In this document: in pieces, positions 7,929 to 18,152 of the stretch
How the letters are laid out: each line of letters begins with the position of its first letter
Position numbering within the stretch: the stretch's first letter is position 1
Assembly (NCBI GenBank): GCA_007693915.1
Contig: RECS01000106.1
Location: forward strand, 1-40,393
Reading direction: 5' to 3'
DNA from: Saprospirales bacterium
Lineage (GTDB): Bacteria; Bacteroidota; Bacteroidia; Chitinophagales; Saprospiraceae
Length of the DNA: 40,393 nucleotides
The notes under the pieces: generated by a model
Told to the model about the DNA's origin: nothing
What the model saw: the letters and a program-made list of their open reading frames with translations, nothing else
Database searches by the model: none
Translations under genes and position numbers: made by a program

Positions 7929-8798
7929 TTATTTAATTAAATCTGCCATGGTGCTACCTAATCTTGCGGGAGAATCAACTACGTGAATTCCGCACTCTCG
8001 CATGATTTTCATTTTGGCTTCAGCAGTATCCTCGGCACCCCCAATTATAGCTCCTGCATGACCCATCGTTCTACCTTTTGGTGCTGTTTGTCCTGCGATA
8101 AAACCAACAACCGGCTTGGTACCATTTTCTCTTATCCAATGAGCTGCATTTGCTTCCATACTACCGCCAATTTCTCCAATCATAACAATTCCTTCTGTCT
8201 CAGGATCCTCCATCAACAATCTAACAGCGTCAAGAGTAGAAGTTCCAACTACAGGGTCTCCGCCAATTCCAATACATGTTGATTGACCAAGACCAGCTTT
8301 TGTAACTTGATCTACAGCCTCATATGTCAGTGTTCCTGATCTGGATACTATGCCTATTGTTCCTTTTTTGTGGATAAAACCCGGCATTATCCCAACTTTT
8401 GCTTCCTCTGGAGTAATAACTCCTGGACAATTTGGTCCAACTAACCTGCAATCTTTTCCTTGAAGGTATTTATGGGCCTTAAGCATATCACTAACGGGAA
8501 TGCCTTCAGTAATGCAAACAATAACCTTTATGCCCGCTTCCGCAGCTTCCATAATTGCATCTGCCGCAAACGGCGGTGGAACAAATATCACGGATGTATC
8601 AGCACCCTCCTTATCAACCGACTCCTTTACTGTATTAAAAACGGGACGCTCAAGATGAATATTACCACCTTTACCCGGGGTAACACCTCCTACTAAATTC
8701 GTACCGTAGTCAATCATCTGTTCTGCATGAAAAGTACCTTCTTTCCCTGTAAAACCCTGTACTATTATCCTTGAATATTTATTTACTAAAACTGACAT
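7929..8798 (-). CDS. sucD: Succinyl-CoA synthetase (ligase) subunit alpha
   Basis: The alpha subunit binds CoA and carries the phosphohistidine of the TCA-cycle enzyme that makes succinate and ATP or GTP from succinyl-CoA. Clear motifs are the CoA-binding [11 protein letters not shown] near the N-terminus, GPNCPGVI in the middle, and [11 protein letters not shown], with the active histidine, near the C-terminus. The open frame extends 17 codons further upstream (to 8849), but homologues begin at [11 protein letters not shown], so I place the start at 8798 (289 residues). The beta subunit gene sucC is not adjacent, a common situation in Bacteroidetes. Confidence 0.96.
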   Translation of the reverse strand: MSVLVNKYSRIIVQGFTGKEGTFHAEQMIDYGTNLVGGVTPGKGGNIHLERPVFNTVKESVDKEGADTSVIFVPPPFAADAIMEAAEAGIKVIVCITEGIPVSDMLKAHKYLQGKDCRLVGPNCPGVITPEEAKVGIMPGFIHKKGTIGIVSRSGTLTYEAVDQVTKAGLGQSTCIGIGGDPVVGTSTLDAVRLLMEDPETEGIVMIGEIGGSMEANAAHWIRENGTKPVVGFIAGQTAPKGRTMGHAGAIIGGAEDTAEAKMKIMRECGIHVVDSPARLGSTMADLIK

Positions 8799-8871
8799 AT
8801 ATAGCTTTTTTAAATTAGAGCGTGAAATTGCAATTATTTTTAGAGCCAAGGAAATTTTTTTGCAAAAAGAT

Positions 8872-8900
8872 AAAAAAAAGAGGTGAAATAATCACCTCTT
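8872..8900 (-). terminator. Intrinsic terminator after the FtsB/DivIC-like gene
   Basis: AAGAGGTGA (8878-8886) and TCACCTCTT (8892-8900) form a perfect 9-bp stem with a 5-nt loop. On the minus strand the hairpin is followed by at least six T residues. It lies about 45 bp past the stop at 8946 and upstream of sucD. Confidence 0.9.
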
Positions 8901-8945
8901 AATATATTCATCATTTACTTTATGTTCCGTGTTTTACTTTTCTGA

Positions 8946-9254
8946 TTACTCTCTCACAATAATAAAAACATCCTCATTCTCTTTAGACATAAAATATTTT
9001 TCACGAACGTACCGCTCAGTCTCAGCGTCCATCAATTCCTGTTCTATTTCTATCAATTCAATTTGCTTCCTGTAGTTTTCCATATCGCTATCAATACTGC
9101 TGATAATTCTATTCAGTTTGATATGGGTAATGAGACTGTGCTTATCAAAGAATACCATCCACACCGAAAAAACCAAAATGGAAACTATATACACATTTTT
9201 TAATGGCGCAGGCAGCCTTTTCATTAGTTCATTGAACTTGCGAAGTACAAACAT
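8946..9254 (-). CDS. FtsB/DivIC-like septum formation initiator
   Basis: A 102-residue single-pass membrane protein. A short positively charged cytoplasmic N-terminus precedes a transmembrane helix (about 20-36). A coiled-coil-like region (about 42-82) follows, then the EREKYFM-type ending (VREKYFMSKENEDVFIIV) characteristic of FtsB/DivIC proteins. These join FtsL and FtsQ in the cell-division complex. It lies just beyond eno, the conserved place for this gene in many bacteria. An exact -7 box at 9281-9288 suggests it is transcribed separately from eno. Confidence 0.88.
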   Translation of the reverse strand: MFVLRKFNELMKRLPAPLKNVYIVSILVFSVWMVFFDKHSLITHIKLNRIISSIDSDMENYRKQIELIEIEQELMDAETERYVREKYFMSKENEDVFIIVRE

Positions 9255-9280
9255 ATTAAATTTTTATGAAATATATTACG

Positions 9281-9288
9281 CAAAGATA
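9281..9288 (-). promoter_or_regulatory. Promoter of the FtsB/DivIC-like gene, -7 box TATCTTTG
   Basis: The minus strand carries an exact TATCTTTG 26 nt before the start at 9254, inside the eno-ftsB intergenic region. The -33 region lacks a clear TTTG. Confidence 0.6.
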
Positions 9289-9386
9289 TACAACGACCTA
9301 ATAGGATGTATTACATATTACATATTTTTTTAATGTGAATAAAATATTTTTATATTTAGTTTTATAACCTCTTAAAAATCAGCTTT

Positions 9387-10676
<1,290 letters not shown>

Positions 10677-11789
10677 TTATTTTTGATTGTCAATTAATTC
10701 AATAAAGTCATCAAACAGATAACGAGCATCATGTGGACCCGGAGCAGCTTCAGGATGATATTGAACTGAAAAAGCAGGATAGTTCCTCAAGCTTACACCC
10801 TCTACTGTATTGTCATTCAGATTGATATGTGTTATTTCTAAAGTATCAGTTGCCGACTCTAGCATATCCCTATCCACTCCAAAACCATGATTTTGTGATG
10901 TAATTTCACCCTTACCGGTCTTAATATTCAATACTGGGTGATTGATACCACGATGGCCATGATGCATTTTATAGGTTTTTATTCCTTGCGCTCTGCACAG
11001 TAATTGATGCCCTAAACAAATTCCAAAAAGTGGTTTTCCGCTTTTCAACATCAGGTCAACTGTTTCAATTGTGTAGTCCATTGAACCAGGATCACCGGGT
11101 CCATTGGACAAGAAATATCCATCGGGATTCCATTTTTCAATTTCCTGAAAGGAAGTCTTCGCAGGAAACACTTTTAAGCTACACCCTCTTTCCAAAAAGC
11201 ATCTTAGAATATTTTTTTTAACGCCATAGTCCATTACTGCAATTCTTCGCAGGCTTTCTCCTTTAGGTTGCAATTCATAGGCTTCTTTAGTGCACACTTC
11301 AGAAGCCAACTCAAGGCCGCTCATTGATGGAGTCGCTTCTATAATTTCCTTTAGTTTATTTATTGGAGTACCATCAGAACAGATCAGGCCATTCATTGCC
11401 CCTCTATTACGAATATGTCTTACTAAAGCACGGGTATCAATATCGTAAATCGCATTAACTCCAGATTTAGATAAAAACTCATCTAAATTGGTATCAGCAG
11501 AGGGTCTTGAGTGAAAATGACTAAAATTACGGCAAATCAATCCCTTTATAGTTACTTTATCATTCTCTGACTCCTCATAACGCGTTCCATAATTTCCAAT
11601 ATGAACATTGGTCATGATGAGTAATTGACCAAAATAAGATGGATCGGTAAAAGCCTCCTGATAACCTGTCATTGCAGTATTAAAACACAATTCGCCGGTT
11701 GTAATTCCTTTGACTCCGGCAGCTTTACCCTTGAAAAGTGTTCCATCCTCTAAAAGTAAAGCAGCATCCATTGTTTCAAATTCAGTCAT
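10677..11789 (-). CDS. carA: Carbamoyl-phosphate synthase small (glutaminase) subunit
   Basis: CarA hydrolyses glutamine and channels ammonia to the large subunit CarB, feeding pyrimidine and arginine synthesis. From the start at 11789 the protein has 370 residues. The N-terminal domain is followed by a class I amidotransferase with Cys258 (FGICLGHQ), His345 and Glu347 (QYHPEA). The frame is open 14 codons further upstream, but that stretch holds the -7 box TATCTTTG, so the internal ATG is the credible start. No carB is in the window. The gene is separated from the ribosomal operon by a terminator and heads a carA-eno unit. Confidence 0.96.
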   Translation of the reverse strand: MTEFETMDAALLLEDGTLFKGKAAGVKGITTGELCFNTAMTGYQEAFTDPSYFGQLLIMTNVHIGNYGTRYEESENDKVTIKGLICRNFSHFHSRPSADTNLDEFLSKSGVNAIYDIDTRALVRHIRNRGAMNGLICSDGTPINKLKEIIEATPSMSGLELASEVCTKEAYELQPKGESLRRIAVMDYGVKKNILRCFLERGCSLKVFPAKTSFQEIEKWNPDGYFLSNGPGDPGSMDYTIETVDLMLKSGKPLFGICLGHQLLCRAQGIKTYKMHHGHRGINHPVLNIKTGKGEITSQNHGFGVDRDMLESATDTLEITHINLNDNTVEGVSLRNYPAFSVQYHPEAAPGPHDARYLFDDFIELIDNQK

Positions 11790-11808
11790 AAAGAAATGAT
11801 TTGCAACG

Positions 11809-11816
11809 CAAAGATA
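11809..11816 (-). promoter_or_regulatory. carA-eno promoter, -7 box TATCTTTG
   Basis: An exact TATCTTTG box on the minus strand lies 19 nt before the carA ATG at 11789 and about 45 nt after the rplQ terminator. It supports independent transcription of carA-eno and argues against the upstream-extended carA start. Confidence 0.7.
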
Positions 11817-11860
11817 AAAACATTGAAACAATACAGGCTCACGAATTTAATAATTATAAC

Positions 11861-11896
11861 AAAAAAAGGATGACCGAATTAGCTCGATCATCCTTT
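11861..11896 (-). terminator. Intrinsic terminator closing the ribosomal superoperon
   Basis: AAAGGATGA (11865-11873) pairs with TCATCCTTT (11888-11896) around a 14-nt loop. On the minus strand the stem ends in a run of seven T. It lies about 45 bp past the rplQ stop and before carA. Confidence 0.9.
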
Positions 11897-11941
11897 GAAA
11901 TATTATAAACAATTGCTTTAAAAGCAAAAAGAATTGTGTAA

Positions 11942-12448
11942 TTATTCTTCCTCTTCAGAACCAGTGGTTGTCGTGGCAACTGCAGCAGCAGTTGCAGCAG
12001 TCGCAGTTGCGGCTGCTGAACCACCTCTACGCGTTCTTCTACGTCTTCCTCTTCCCGAAACCTTGGATTCAGACTTACCTGAATAAATCTCATTAAAGTC
12101 AACGAATTCAATCATAGCTATTTCAGCACCATCACTTTTTCTAAATCCAGTTTTAATGATTCTTAAATAACCTCCGGGTCTCGTACCTATTTTTGCTGCT
12201 ATAGGACCAAACAACTCTTCAACCGCGCTTTTATCGCTAAGATAACTAAAAACAACTCTTCTTGAGTGGGTTGAATTTACCTTTGCCTTAGTAATTAATG
12301 GTTCAAGATAACTTCTAAGTGCTTTTGCCTTAGCAAGAGTAGTAGTTATTCTTTTGTGTTGAATTAAAGCTGAGGACATGTTCTTGAAAAGTGCATTCCT
12401 ATGACCTTTCTTTCTCTTCAGATGGTTAAATTTCTTTCCGTGTCGCAT
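11942..12448 (-). CDS. rplQ: 50S ribosomal protein L17 with low-complexity C-terminal tail
   Basis: L17 belongs to the large ribosomal subunit near the exit tunnel. Residues 1-122 are the conserved fold, beginning [10 protein letters not shown] and including [11 protein letters not shown] and [16 protein letters not shown]. Residues 123-168 form an added tail: a basic stretch [13 protein letters not shown], then an Ala/Thr-only run, ending in GSEEEE. The protein is about 40-50 residues longer than E. coli L17. C-terminal extensions on L17 occur in Bacteroidetes, but this run is unusually simple. It is the last gene of the alpha operon and is followed by a terminator. Confidence 0.97.
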   Translation of the reverse strand: MRHGKKFNHLKRKKGHRNALFKNMSSALIQHKRITTTLAKAKALRSYLEPLITKAKVNSTHSRRVVFSYLSDKSAVEELFGPIAAKIGTRPGGYLRIIKTGFRKSDGAEIAMIEFVDFNEIYSGKSESKVSGRGRRRRTRRGGSAAATATAATAAAVATTTTGSEEEE

Positions 12449-12520
12449 AATAATAAGATTTATCTTCGCACCACCGATGTCCTTTTAAAGGATGCAGGTA
12501 AATGCAGTGTTAAAATTAAG

Positions 12521-13522
12521 TTACTCTTCGTCGAGTTTATATTTTTCCAGATTCATACCAAAGCTCAATTCTTTTTGAGCTAGCAATTCCTCTATTTCTA
12601 CAAGAGATTTCCTTCCAAAGTTTCTAAATTTTAGCAGTTCATGGCTTTCAAATTTCACCAATTCACCCAATGAATTAATTTTGGCAGCTTTTAGGCAGTT
12701 ATAGGCTCTAACTGAAAGGTCAAGATCCTCGAGTGATGTTTTCAATAATTTTCTCATATGGAGAACATGCTCGTCCACAACATCATCCCTTCTCTTACTT
12801 GCGTCATCGAAGGTGATATTTTCATCTGTAATGAGGATAAGATGTTGAATCATAATTCTAGAAGCTTCCTTTATAGCCTCTTCGGGATGAATTGTTCCAT
12901 CAGTTACGATATCAATATTTAGTCTTTCATAATCTGTTCTTTGACCAACACGAGTACTGGACACTTTATACGCCACATTTTTAATTGGGGTATAAATAGC
13001 ATCAACAGGTATTACACCGATAGGAAGGTCTCCACTTTTATGTTCATCTGCAGGCACATAACCTCTACCTTTAGAAATGGTCAACTCCAGTTCAAGGCTA
13101 ACAGATGTATCCATATGGCAAATTTCCACTTCGGGATTCATAATCTGAAAAACAGAGGTATGTGCTTGAATGTCTTCACCTTTGAAAATGTCTTTTCCTG
13201 AAACAGTCAAATAGATGATTTCGTCAGTAAAGTTATCATCATCATCAAGAAGATACTTGAATCTAACCTGTTTAAGGTTCAGAACAATATCAACTACATC
13301 CTCAACCACACCCTTAATTGTTGAAAACTCGTGGTCAACACCAGCTATACGTACAGCAGAGATAGCGTACCCCTCTAAGGAGGACAAAAGGACTCTTCTA
13401 AGAGAATTCCCAACAGTTTGTCCATAACCAGGTTCTAAGGGTTTGAATTCAAATTGCCCATCGAACTCAGTAGCTTTTTGGAGTAAAATCTTATCGGGTT
13501 TATGAAAATTTAGTAGTGCCAT
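12521..13522 (-). CDS. rpoA: DNA-directed RNA polymerase subunit alpha
   Basis: The alpha subunit nucleates RNA polymerase assembly and contacts regulators and UP elements. The 333-residue protein has the N-terminal dimerisation domain (about 1-240) with GYGQTVGNSLRRVLLSSLEG at 32-51. A linker follows, and then the C-terminal helix-hairpin-helix domain (about 262-322) with LKFRNFGRKSLVEIEELL. It sits in the usual alpha-operon position between rpsD and rplQ. A terminator-like hairpin lies between rpsD and this gene, so its expression may be adjusted separately from the ribosomal proteins. Confidence 0.98.
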   Translation of the reverse strand: MALLNFHKPDKILLQKATEFDGQFEFKPLEPGYGQTVGNSLRRVLLSSLEGYAISAVRIAGVDHEFSTIKGVVEDVVDIVLNLKQVRFKYLLDDDDNFTDEIIYLTVSGKDIFKGEDIQAHTSVFQIMNPEVEICHMDTSVSLELELTISKGRGYVPADEHKSGDLPIGVIPVDAIYTPIKNVAYKVSSTRVGQRTDYERLNIDIVTDGTIHPEEAIKEASRIMIQHLILITDENITFDDASKRRDDVVDEHVLHMRKLLKTSLEDLDLSVRAYNCLKAAKINSLGELVKFESHELLKFRNFGRKSLVEIEELLAQKELSFGMNLEKYKLDEE

Positions 13523-13557
13523 AATATTTATAACTTAAAGAAAGTAGAGATTGTAAT

Positions 13558-13594
13558 AAAAAATTTGACAGCCACCATAGGTAGCTGTCAAATT
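13558..13594 (-). terminator. Intrinsic terminator/attenuator between rpsD and rpoA
   Basis: AATTTGACAGC (13562-13572) and GCTGTCAAATT (13584-13594) form a perfect 11-bp stem with an 11-nt loop. On the minus strand the stem runs into six consecutive T. It starts about 10 bp after the rpsD stop and 35 bp before the rpoA start. In form it is an intrinsic terminator, yet essential genes of the same operon lie beyond it. It is therefore probably partial, regulated, or a processing and stability site. Confidence 0.75.
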
Positions 13595-13603
13595 CAAAAA
13601 TTT

Positions 13604-14215
13604 TTATTTCGAGTACAACTCCACGATAAGGAGTGTATCAATATTCTCAGGAATAGTATCTCTTTCAGGATACTGAAGGAATTTCCCTTCCATTTTATCT
13701 GGATTCCATTCTAACCAGGGAAACTTTCTAACATCAGATTTTTGTGCAATTCCATTTAGAACTACTTCTAGGTTTCTAGACTTACCTCTAACAGTAACAA
13801 TGTCACCAGGTCTTAATGTATATGAAGGAATATTTGTTATCTGACCATTTACTACCACGTGCCTGTGGGAGACTAATTGCCTTGCAGCACGACGTGTAGG
13901 AGCGATTCCTAGTCGGAATATGGTATTATCTAACCTGGCTTCAAGCAATTGCATCAAAACCTCACCGGTAACACCTTCCTTGCTGTTAGCCTTATTAAAA
14001 AGGTTCTTAAATTGCCTTTCCAACAATCCGTATGTCAATTTAGCTTTTTGTTTTTCAGCTAATTGAATACCATAGTCAGACTTTTGTTTTCTTCGCTTAG
14101 AAGGTCCATGCTGACCGGGAGGATGTTTCTTTCTTTCAAAAGATCTGTCATAACCAAAAATTGGTTCACCGATTGCACGCGCTTTTTTAGTTAAGGGTCC
14201 GGTATATCTCGCCAT
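13604..14215 (-). CDS. rpsD: 30S ribosomal protein S4
   Basis: S4 is a primary 16S rRNA-binding protein that initiates small-subunit assembly, and in many bacteria it represses its own operon. The protein has 203 residues. The N-terminal region has no cysteines, so it is the zinc-free form. The S4 RNA-binding domain spans about 92-150 ([11 protein letters not shown]...[10 protein letters not shown]). The spacing to rpsK (32 bp) fits co-transcription. The hairpin just downstream could be a target of S4 feedback, but that is inference only. Confidence 0.98.
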   Translation of the reverse strand: MARYTGPLTKKARAIGEPIFGYDRSFERKKHPPGQHGPSKRRKQKSDYGIQLAEKQKAKLTYGLLERQFKNLFNKANSKEGVTGEVLMQLLEARLDNTIFRLGIAPTRRAARQLVSHRHVVVNGQITNIPSYTLRPGDIVTVRGKSRNLEVVLNGIAQKSDVRKFPWLEWNPDKMEGKFLQYPERDTIPENIDTLLIVELYSK

Positions 14216-14247
14216 TTTTTAAAAATTCAATACAAATTAAATGATAA

Positions 14248-14637
14248 TTAAACACGTCTCTTCTTAGGTGGGCGACAGCCATTATGAGGAATTGGAGTCA
14301 TATCCTTGATTTTATTAACTCTGATACCTCCTCCGTCGATAGCTCTAATTGCAGATTCTCTACCGCCACCTGGTCCCTTGACATAAACAGTACAAGACCT
14401 CATTCCTGCATCATGTGCTTTCTGTGCTGCATCTGCAGCAGCTACTTGAGCAGCAAAAGGAGTGTTTTTCTTAGAACCTCTGAAACCGGCTTTACCAGCA
14501 GATGCCCATGAAACTACTTGTCCCTGCTTATTAGTAAGAGAAATTATGATATTATTGAAAGAAGCCTGAATAAACGCCAAGCCATCTGAATCAACTTTTA
14601 CTTTTCGTTTCCGAACGATTTTTTTTGCTTTCGCCAT
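14248..14637 (-). CDS. rpsK: 30S ribosomal protein S11
   Basis: S11 lies in the small-subunit platform near the mRNA exit. The 129-residue protein carries the family signatures [29 protein letters not shown] (about 28-56, written with its gaps closed as seen) in its first half. The C-terminal signature is [16 protein letters not shown]. Length equals the bacterial norm. It sits between rpsM and rpsD with short gaps, as in the standard alpha operon. Confidence 0.98.
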   Translation of the reverse strand: MAKAKKIVRKRKVKVDSDGLAFIQASFNNIIISLTNKQGQVVSWASAGKAGFRGSKKNTPFAAQVAAADAAQKAHDAGMRSCTVYVKGPGGGRESAIRAIDGGGIRVNKIKDMTPIPHNGCRPPKKRRV

Positions 14638-14670
14638 TGTGTTTAAACCTTAATGATCAACAATTGAAAA

Positions 14671-15048
14671 TTACTTAGTTACTTTTTTCTTATTAGCAAC
14701 AGTTTTCTTTCTTCCCTTTCTAGTCCTAGCATTGGTTTTCGTTCTTTGCCCTCTAACCGGAAGACCTTTTCTATGTCTCAAACCTCTGTACGAAGCAATA
14801 TCCATAAGACGCTTGATATTCATCTGAACTTCACCACGCAACTCACCTTCCACTTTGAAATCATCCTGAATTTTTGCTGAAATAGACCGAATGTTCTCAT
14901 CGGACCAATCGCTTACTTTAGTATTGTGGTCAACATCACAGTCATCCAATAAATTGGAAGCTCTTGTAGGACCAATTCCATAAATGTAGGTAAGGGCAAT
15001 TATGCCTCTCTTGTTTCTAGGTAAATCTACACCTGCTATTCTAGCCAT
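14671..15048 (-). CDS. rpsM: 30S ribosomal protein S13
   Basis: S13 sits in the small-subunit head and forms bridges to the large subunit, contacting P-site tRNA with its basic tail. The 125-residue protein begins [15 protein letters not shown] and has the helix-two-turn-helix segment [11 protein letters not shown]. It also has the [20 protein letters not shown] motif, followed by a lysine-rich end ([15 protein letters not shown]). It directly follows rpmJ with a 21-bp gap. Confidence 0.98.
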   Translation of the reverse strand: MARIAGVDLPRNKRGIIALTYIYGIGPTRASNLLDDCDVDHNTKVSDWSDENIRSISAKIQDDFKVEGELRGEVQMNIKRLMDIASYRGLRHRKGLPVRGQRTKTNARTRKGRKKTVANKKKVTK

Positions 15049-15069
15049 AATTTGGAATATAAATATTTA

Positions 15070-15186
15070 TTAACCCTGACGTTGTTTAAACTTAGGATTC
15101 TTTTTATTAATAATATACACTTTTCCTTTACGTCTCACGATCTTACAATCTGTAGATCTCTTTTTGACTGATGCTCGAACTTTCAT
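15070..15186 (-). CDS. rpmJ: 50S ribosomal protein L36, zinc-free form
   Basis: A 38-residue protein read directly from the sequence: it begins [20 protein letters not shown] and ends [13 protein letters not shown]36 packs against 23S rRNA at the base of the L7/L12 stalk. The zinc-ribbon form has three cysteines and a histidine. Here only one cysteine remains, so it is the C-minus type that does not bind zinc, as is usual in Bacteroidetes. It lies between infA and rpsM, the standard place, 19 bp after infA. Confidence 0.96.
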   Translation of the reverse strand: MKVRASVKKRSTDCKIVRRKGKVYIINKKNPKFKQRQG

Positions 15187-15205
15187 GACTCAATTAAATT
15201 TTAGT

Positions 15206-15424
15206 CTATTTGTATCTGTAAGTAATTCTTCCTCTTGATAAATCATATGGCGACATTTCCACGGCAACTTTATCACCTGGAAGAATACGAATATAGTTCA
15301 TCCTCATTTTTCCAGAAATTGTTGCAATTATTTCATGGTCATTCTCTAATCTTACCCTAAACATTGCGTTAGATAGAGCCTCTTCGATAATTCCGTCTTG
15401 TTTTATTAACTGTTGTTTCGCCAT
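15206..15424 (-). CDS. infA: Translation initiation factor IF-1
   Basis: IF-1 binds the ribosomal A site during initiation and assists IF-2 and IF-3. The 72-residue protein is exactly the common bacterial length and is a single OB fold: [27 protein letters not shown], then [28 protein letters not shown]. It follows map by 35 bp, and that gap holds a candidate internal promoter. Confidence 0.98.
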   Translation of the reverse strand: MAKQQLIKQDGIIEEALSNAMFRVRLENDHEIIATISGKMRMNYIRILPGDKVAVEMSPYDLSRGRITYRYK

Positions 15425-15441
15425 ATTAAAATTTCGGACTG

Positions 15442-15449
15442 CAAAGATC
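15442..15449 (-). promoter_or_regulatory. Candidate internal promoter before infA, -7 box GATCTTTG
   Basis: The minus strand reads GATCTTTGCAG, one mismatch (first base) from TAnnTTTG, 18 nt before the infA start. A CTTG 21 nt further upstream, inside the end of map, could serve as -33. It would allow infA-rpmJ-rpsM-rpsK-rpsD to be made independently of the upstream genes. Confidence 0.45.
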
Positions 15450-15459
15450 GCATTATTTT

Positions 15460-16275
15460 TTAGATTTTTGCAAGAAAATCATTATTTTTTATAGATTCTT
15501 CAATTATTTTATGATCACTTAATAATTCAGCACCTTCCGAGCGTACAACAACTGAGTGTTCGAAGTGTGCACTGGGTAACCTATCTTTTGTAATTATGGT
15601 CCAACCATCAGGAGATTGCCCAATTTCCTTCCTACCTATATTTACCATAGGCTCTATTGCTATTACCAAATCTTCAACCAACTTAACTCCCTTCCCTTTC
15701 TTGCCAAAATTAGGAATTTCAGGTGGCTCGTGCAATTTCTGGCCTAATCCATGACCAACCAATTCCCGAACCACTGAGAATTTATGAACTCTTTCACAAT
15801 AATGCTGAATCGCAAATCCAACATCTCCAGTTCTTTTATCGGGTCGAGCCATTTCAATTCCAAGATAAAGCGCGTCTCGCGTAACTTCAAGTAACTTTTT
15901 TATTTGTGGCTTTATCGGGTGAACAGCAAACGTGTAAGCAGCATCCCCATAATATCCATTATTAAAAACACCACAATCAATAGAAATTATATCACCTTCT
16001 TTAAATGGTTGATTATTTGGTATCCCATGTACTACCTCCTCATTAGGAGAAATACACAAAGTTGCAGGAAAACCGTAAAGCCCTTTAAAACCAGGTACGG
16101 ATTTACCATGGCTTCTAATAAAATCTTCTGCTAATTTATCTAAATCTAATCCACAGACCCCAGGTTTAAGATTCTCGGCAATCAAGGCAAGAGTCTTTGA
16201 AACCAACATACAATTTTCTCGCAAAAATCCTATGGCATCTTCACTTTTTCCCTGAATTCGATTTCTGAATATCAT
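15460..16275 (-). CDS. map: Methionine aminopeptidase, type I
   Basis: This enzyme removes the initiator methionine from nascent proteins. All five metal ligands of the pita-bread fold are visible: Asp100 (SIDCGV), Asp111 (YGDAAYTF), His175 (VGHGLG), Glu208 (AIEPMV) and Glu239 (HFEHSVVV), with substrate His83 (EEVVHGIP). At 271 residues and without an N-terminal zinc finger it is type Ia. It lies between secY and infA, 14 bp after secY. The adk gene found here in many other bacteria is absent. Confidence 0.98.
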   Translation of the reverse strand: MIFRNRIQGKSEDAIGFLRENCMLVSKTLALIAENLKPGVCGLDLDKLAEDFIRSHGKSVPGFKGLYGFPATLCISPNEEVVHGIPNNQPFKEGDIISIDCGVFNNGYYGDAAYTFAVHPIKPQIKKLLEVTRDALYLGIEMARPDKRTGDVGFAIQHYCERVHKFSVVRELVGHGLGQKLHEPPEIPNFGKKGKGVKLVEDLVIAIEPMVNIGRKEIGQSPDGWTIITKDRLPSAHFEHSVVVRSEGAELLSDHKIIEESIKNNDFLAKI

Positions 16276-16289
16276 ACTAAAAACGAGAA

Positions 16290-17660
16290 TTACATACTGG
16301 CTCCTATCTGCATTCCTCCACCACTGCGTCCCTTTAATTTCCCTGACTTAACCAAGCCATCGTACTTTCTCATTAATAAGTAACTCTCTATTTGCTGCAA
16401 AGTATCCAAAACAACAGCCACAAGAATTAGAAGAGAAGTACCGCCAAAGAACAAAGCAAAAGCAGGATTAACTCCAAATGCTACAGCAACTGCCGGCAAT
16501 ATCGCAATTATACCTAGGAAAATAGAACCTGGTAATGTAACCCTTGTAGTGATGGAATCGATAAATTCTTCGGTAGGTTTGCCTGGTTTTATCCCTGGAA
16601 TAAATGCATTCTGGCGTTTTAAGTATTCAGCATATTGCTTTGGATTTACAATAAGGGCAGTATAGACATATGTAAACAATACTACCAGTATAAAGTAAAT
16701 AATAGAGTAAAATAGTGAGAACGGATCATTTAATTCTCGCAACCAACCGGTTGCAGCCATTTCTCCATCCTGCATAGTATACTGTGCCAAAGTCATTGGT
16801 AAAAACATCAATGCCTGAGCAAAGATAATTGGCATAACACCTGACGCATTCACTTTAACCGGAATATAATCTCTAGCTCCGCTAACAGGCATATTAGCGT
16901 CACCCCTACCAATCATTCTTTTCGCAAACTGAATGGGTATTCTTCTAATCCCCTGAACGATCAAGACTGTAGCCATAACTACAACGAAGAGCGCAGCTAA
17001 CTCAAGAACCAGAATAAAGAATCCACTTGTTTCAACCTGAGATACTACCTCAAAAGCAAAAGCCTGAGGGAGCATGGCAATGATACCAATAGTAATCAAT
17101 AATGATATACCATTCCCCACACCCCGATCCGTTATCCGTTCACCAAGCCACATGGCAAAAGTAGTACCTGTAGACAGAATAATTATATTAGAAATCCAAA
17201 ATAAGCCCGGTGGAACGTTAGGGTCCACTGCACCAAAAGATGATATTAAAGTAAGATAGCCACCACCTTGAACCAAGGTAATAGCAACTGTTAATAAACG
17301 AGTAATTTGGGTAAGCTTTTTTCTTCCACTTTCACCCTCTTTTTGTTGGAGTCTTTGAAAGTATGGTACAGCAAAACCCAACAACTGTACAATGATAGCC
17401 GCGGTAATGTAGGGCATAATTCCCAACGCAAAAACTGCGGCATTATTAAAGGCACCTCCGGTAAAAATGTTGATCAAACCAAGGATATCAGCTGCAGATC
17501 TTTCTGCTGTGGCTGCTGCTAAAGCATCGGGCATAACACCAGGCAAAACAACATAAGAACCAAACCTAAATACAGCTAGCAGTCCAAGGGTGAAAAGTAT
17601 ACGCTGTCTAAGTTCCGGTATTTTCCAAATATTCTGGAGGGTCTCTATAAGTCTTTTCAT
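16290..17660 (-). CDS. secY: Preprotein translocase subunit SecY
   Basis: SecY forms the protein-conducting channel of the inner membrane with SecE and SecG. The 456-residue protein shows ten hydrophobic segments. The plug/TM2 region includes NIFTGGAFNNAAVFALGIMPYITAAI. The C-terminal cytoplasmic loops include RQNAFIPGIKPGKPTEEFI, where ribosome and SecA contact is expected. It follows rplO by 9 bp, the standard spc position. Its end is Gly-rich (GRSGGGMQIG). Confidence 0.98.
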   Translation of the reverse strand: MKRLIETLQNIWKIPELRQRILFTLGLLAVFRFGSYVVLPGVMPDALAAATAERSAADILGLINIFTGGAFNNAAVFALGIMPYITAAIIVQLLGFAVPYFQRLQQKEGESGRKKLTQITRLLTVAITLVQGGGYLTLISSFGAVDPNVPPGLFWISNIIILSTGTTFAMWLGERITDRGVGNGISLLITIGIIAMLPQAFAFEVVSQVETSGFFILVLELAALFVVVMATVLIVQGIRRIPIQFAKRMIGRGDANMPVSGARDYIPVKVNASGVMPIIFAQALMFLPMTLAQYTMQDGEMAATGWLRELNDPFSLFYSIIYFILVVLFTYVYTALIVNPKQYAEYLKRQNAFIPGIKPGKPTEEFIDSITTRVTLPGSIFLGIIAILPAVAVAFGVNPAFALFFGGTSLLILVAVVLDTLQQIESYLLMRKYDGLVKSGKLKGRSGGGMQIGASM

Positions 17661-17669
17661 TTCTACAAT

Positions 17670-18116
17670 TTAGAGGAGGGTTACTTTACCACCGATATTT
17701 TCAATATGATTTTTCGCTGAATCTGAAATTGCATGCACCTGAACAGAGACCGGACTATTTAATTCCCCCCTTCCAAGTATTTTAATTTTGTGATATTTCT
17801 TAACTACTCTTTTTTCAACCAGCAGTTCGTAAGAAATTTCATTGGTATTGAACTTCTCACTGAAATGTTGAAGGAGGTCAAGATTAACAGGAAAATATTC
17901 AACTCTATTTGGGCTATTAAAACCAAATTTTGGCAATCTCATCTGAAGTGGCGTTTGACCACCTTCAAAATTGCGCTTATTTTTAAAACCTGATCTGGAC
18001 TTTGCACCTTTATGTCCTCGTGTAGATGTCCTACCACGACCTGAACCGGTACCTCTACCAATTACTTTCCCAGATTTATTAGAGCCTTTCGCCGGCTTTA
18101 AAGAATGTAATTCCAT
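17670..18116 (-). CDS. rplO: 50S ribosomal protein L15
   Basis: L15 is a large-subunit protein with a long basic N-terminal extension that threads into 23S rRNA. The 148-residue protein starts MELHSLKPAKGSNK and has the Gly/Arg-rich stretch IGRGTGSGRGRTSTRGHKGA (about 19-38). The globular part with RLPKFGFNSPNRVEYFPVNL follows. It lies directly upstream of secY, as in all spc operons. Confidence 0.98.
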   Translation of the reverse strand: MELHSLKPAKGSNKSGKVIGRGTGSGRGRTSTRGHKGAKSRSGFKNKRNFEGGQTPLQMRLPKFGFNSPNRVEYFPVNLDLLQHFSEKFNTNEISYELLVEKRVVKKYHKIKILGRGELNSPVSVQVHAISDSAKNHIENIGGKVTLL

Positions 18117-18152
18117 GACTACTTATTATTTTATCAATCAACAATTTTGATT

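Noticed and set aside
8799-8849. Longer sucD start
   Set aside because: The extra 17 residues are not like SucD N-termini, which begin at the internal MSVLVNKYS.
11790-11831. Longer carA start
   Set aside because: The extension covers the exact -7 promoter box and lacks homology to CarA.
13215-13427. Antisense ORFs opposite ribosomal and polymerase genes
   Set aside because: They are mirror frames of conserved genes, lack promoters and have no protein-like features.
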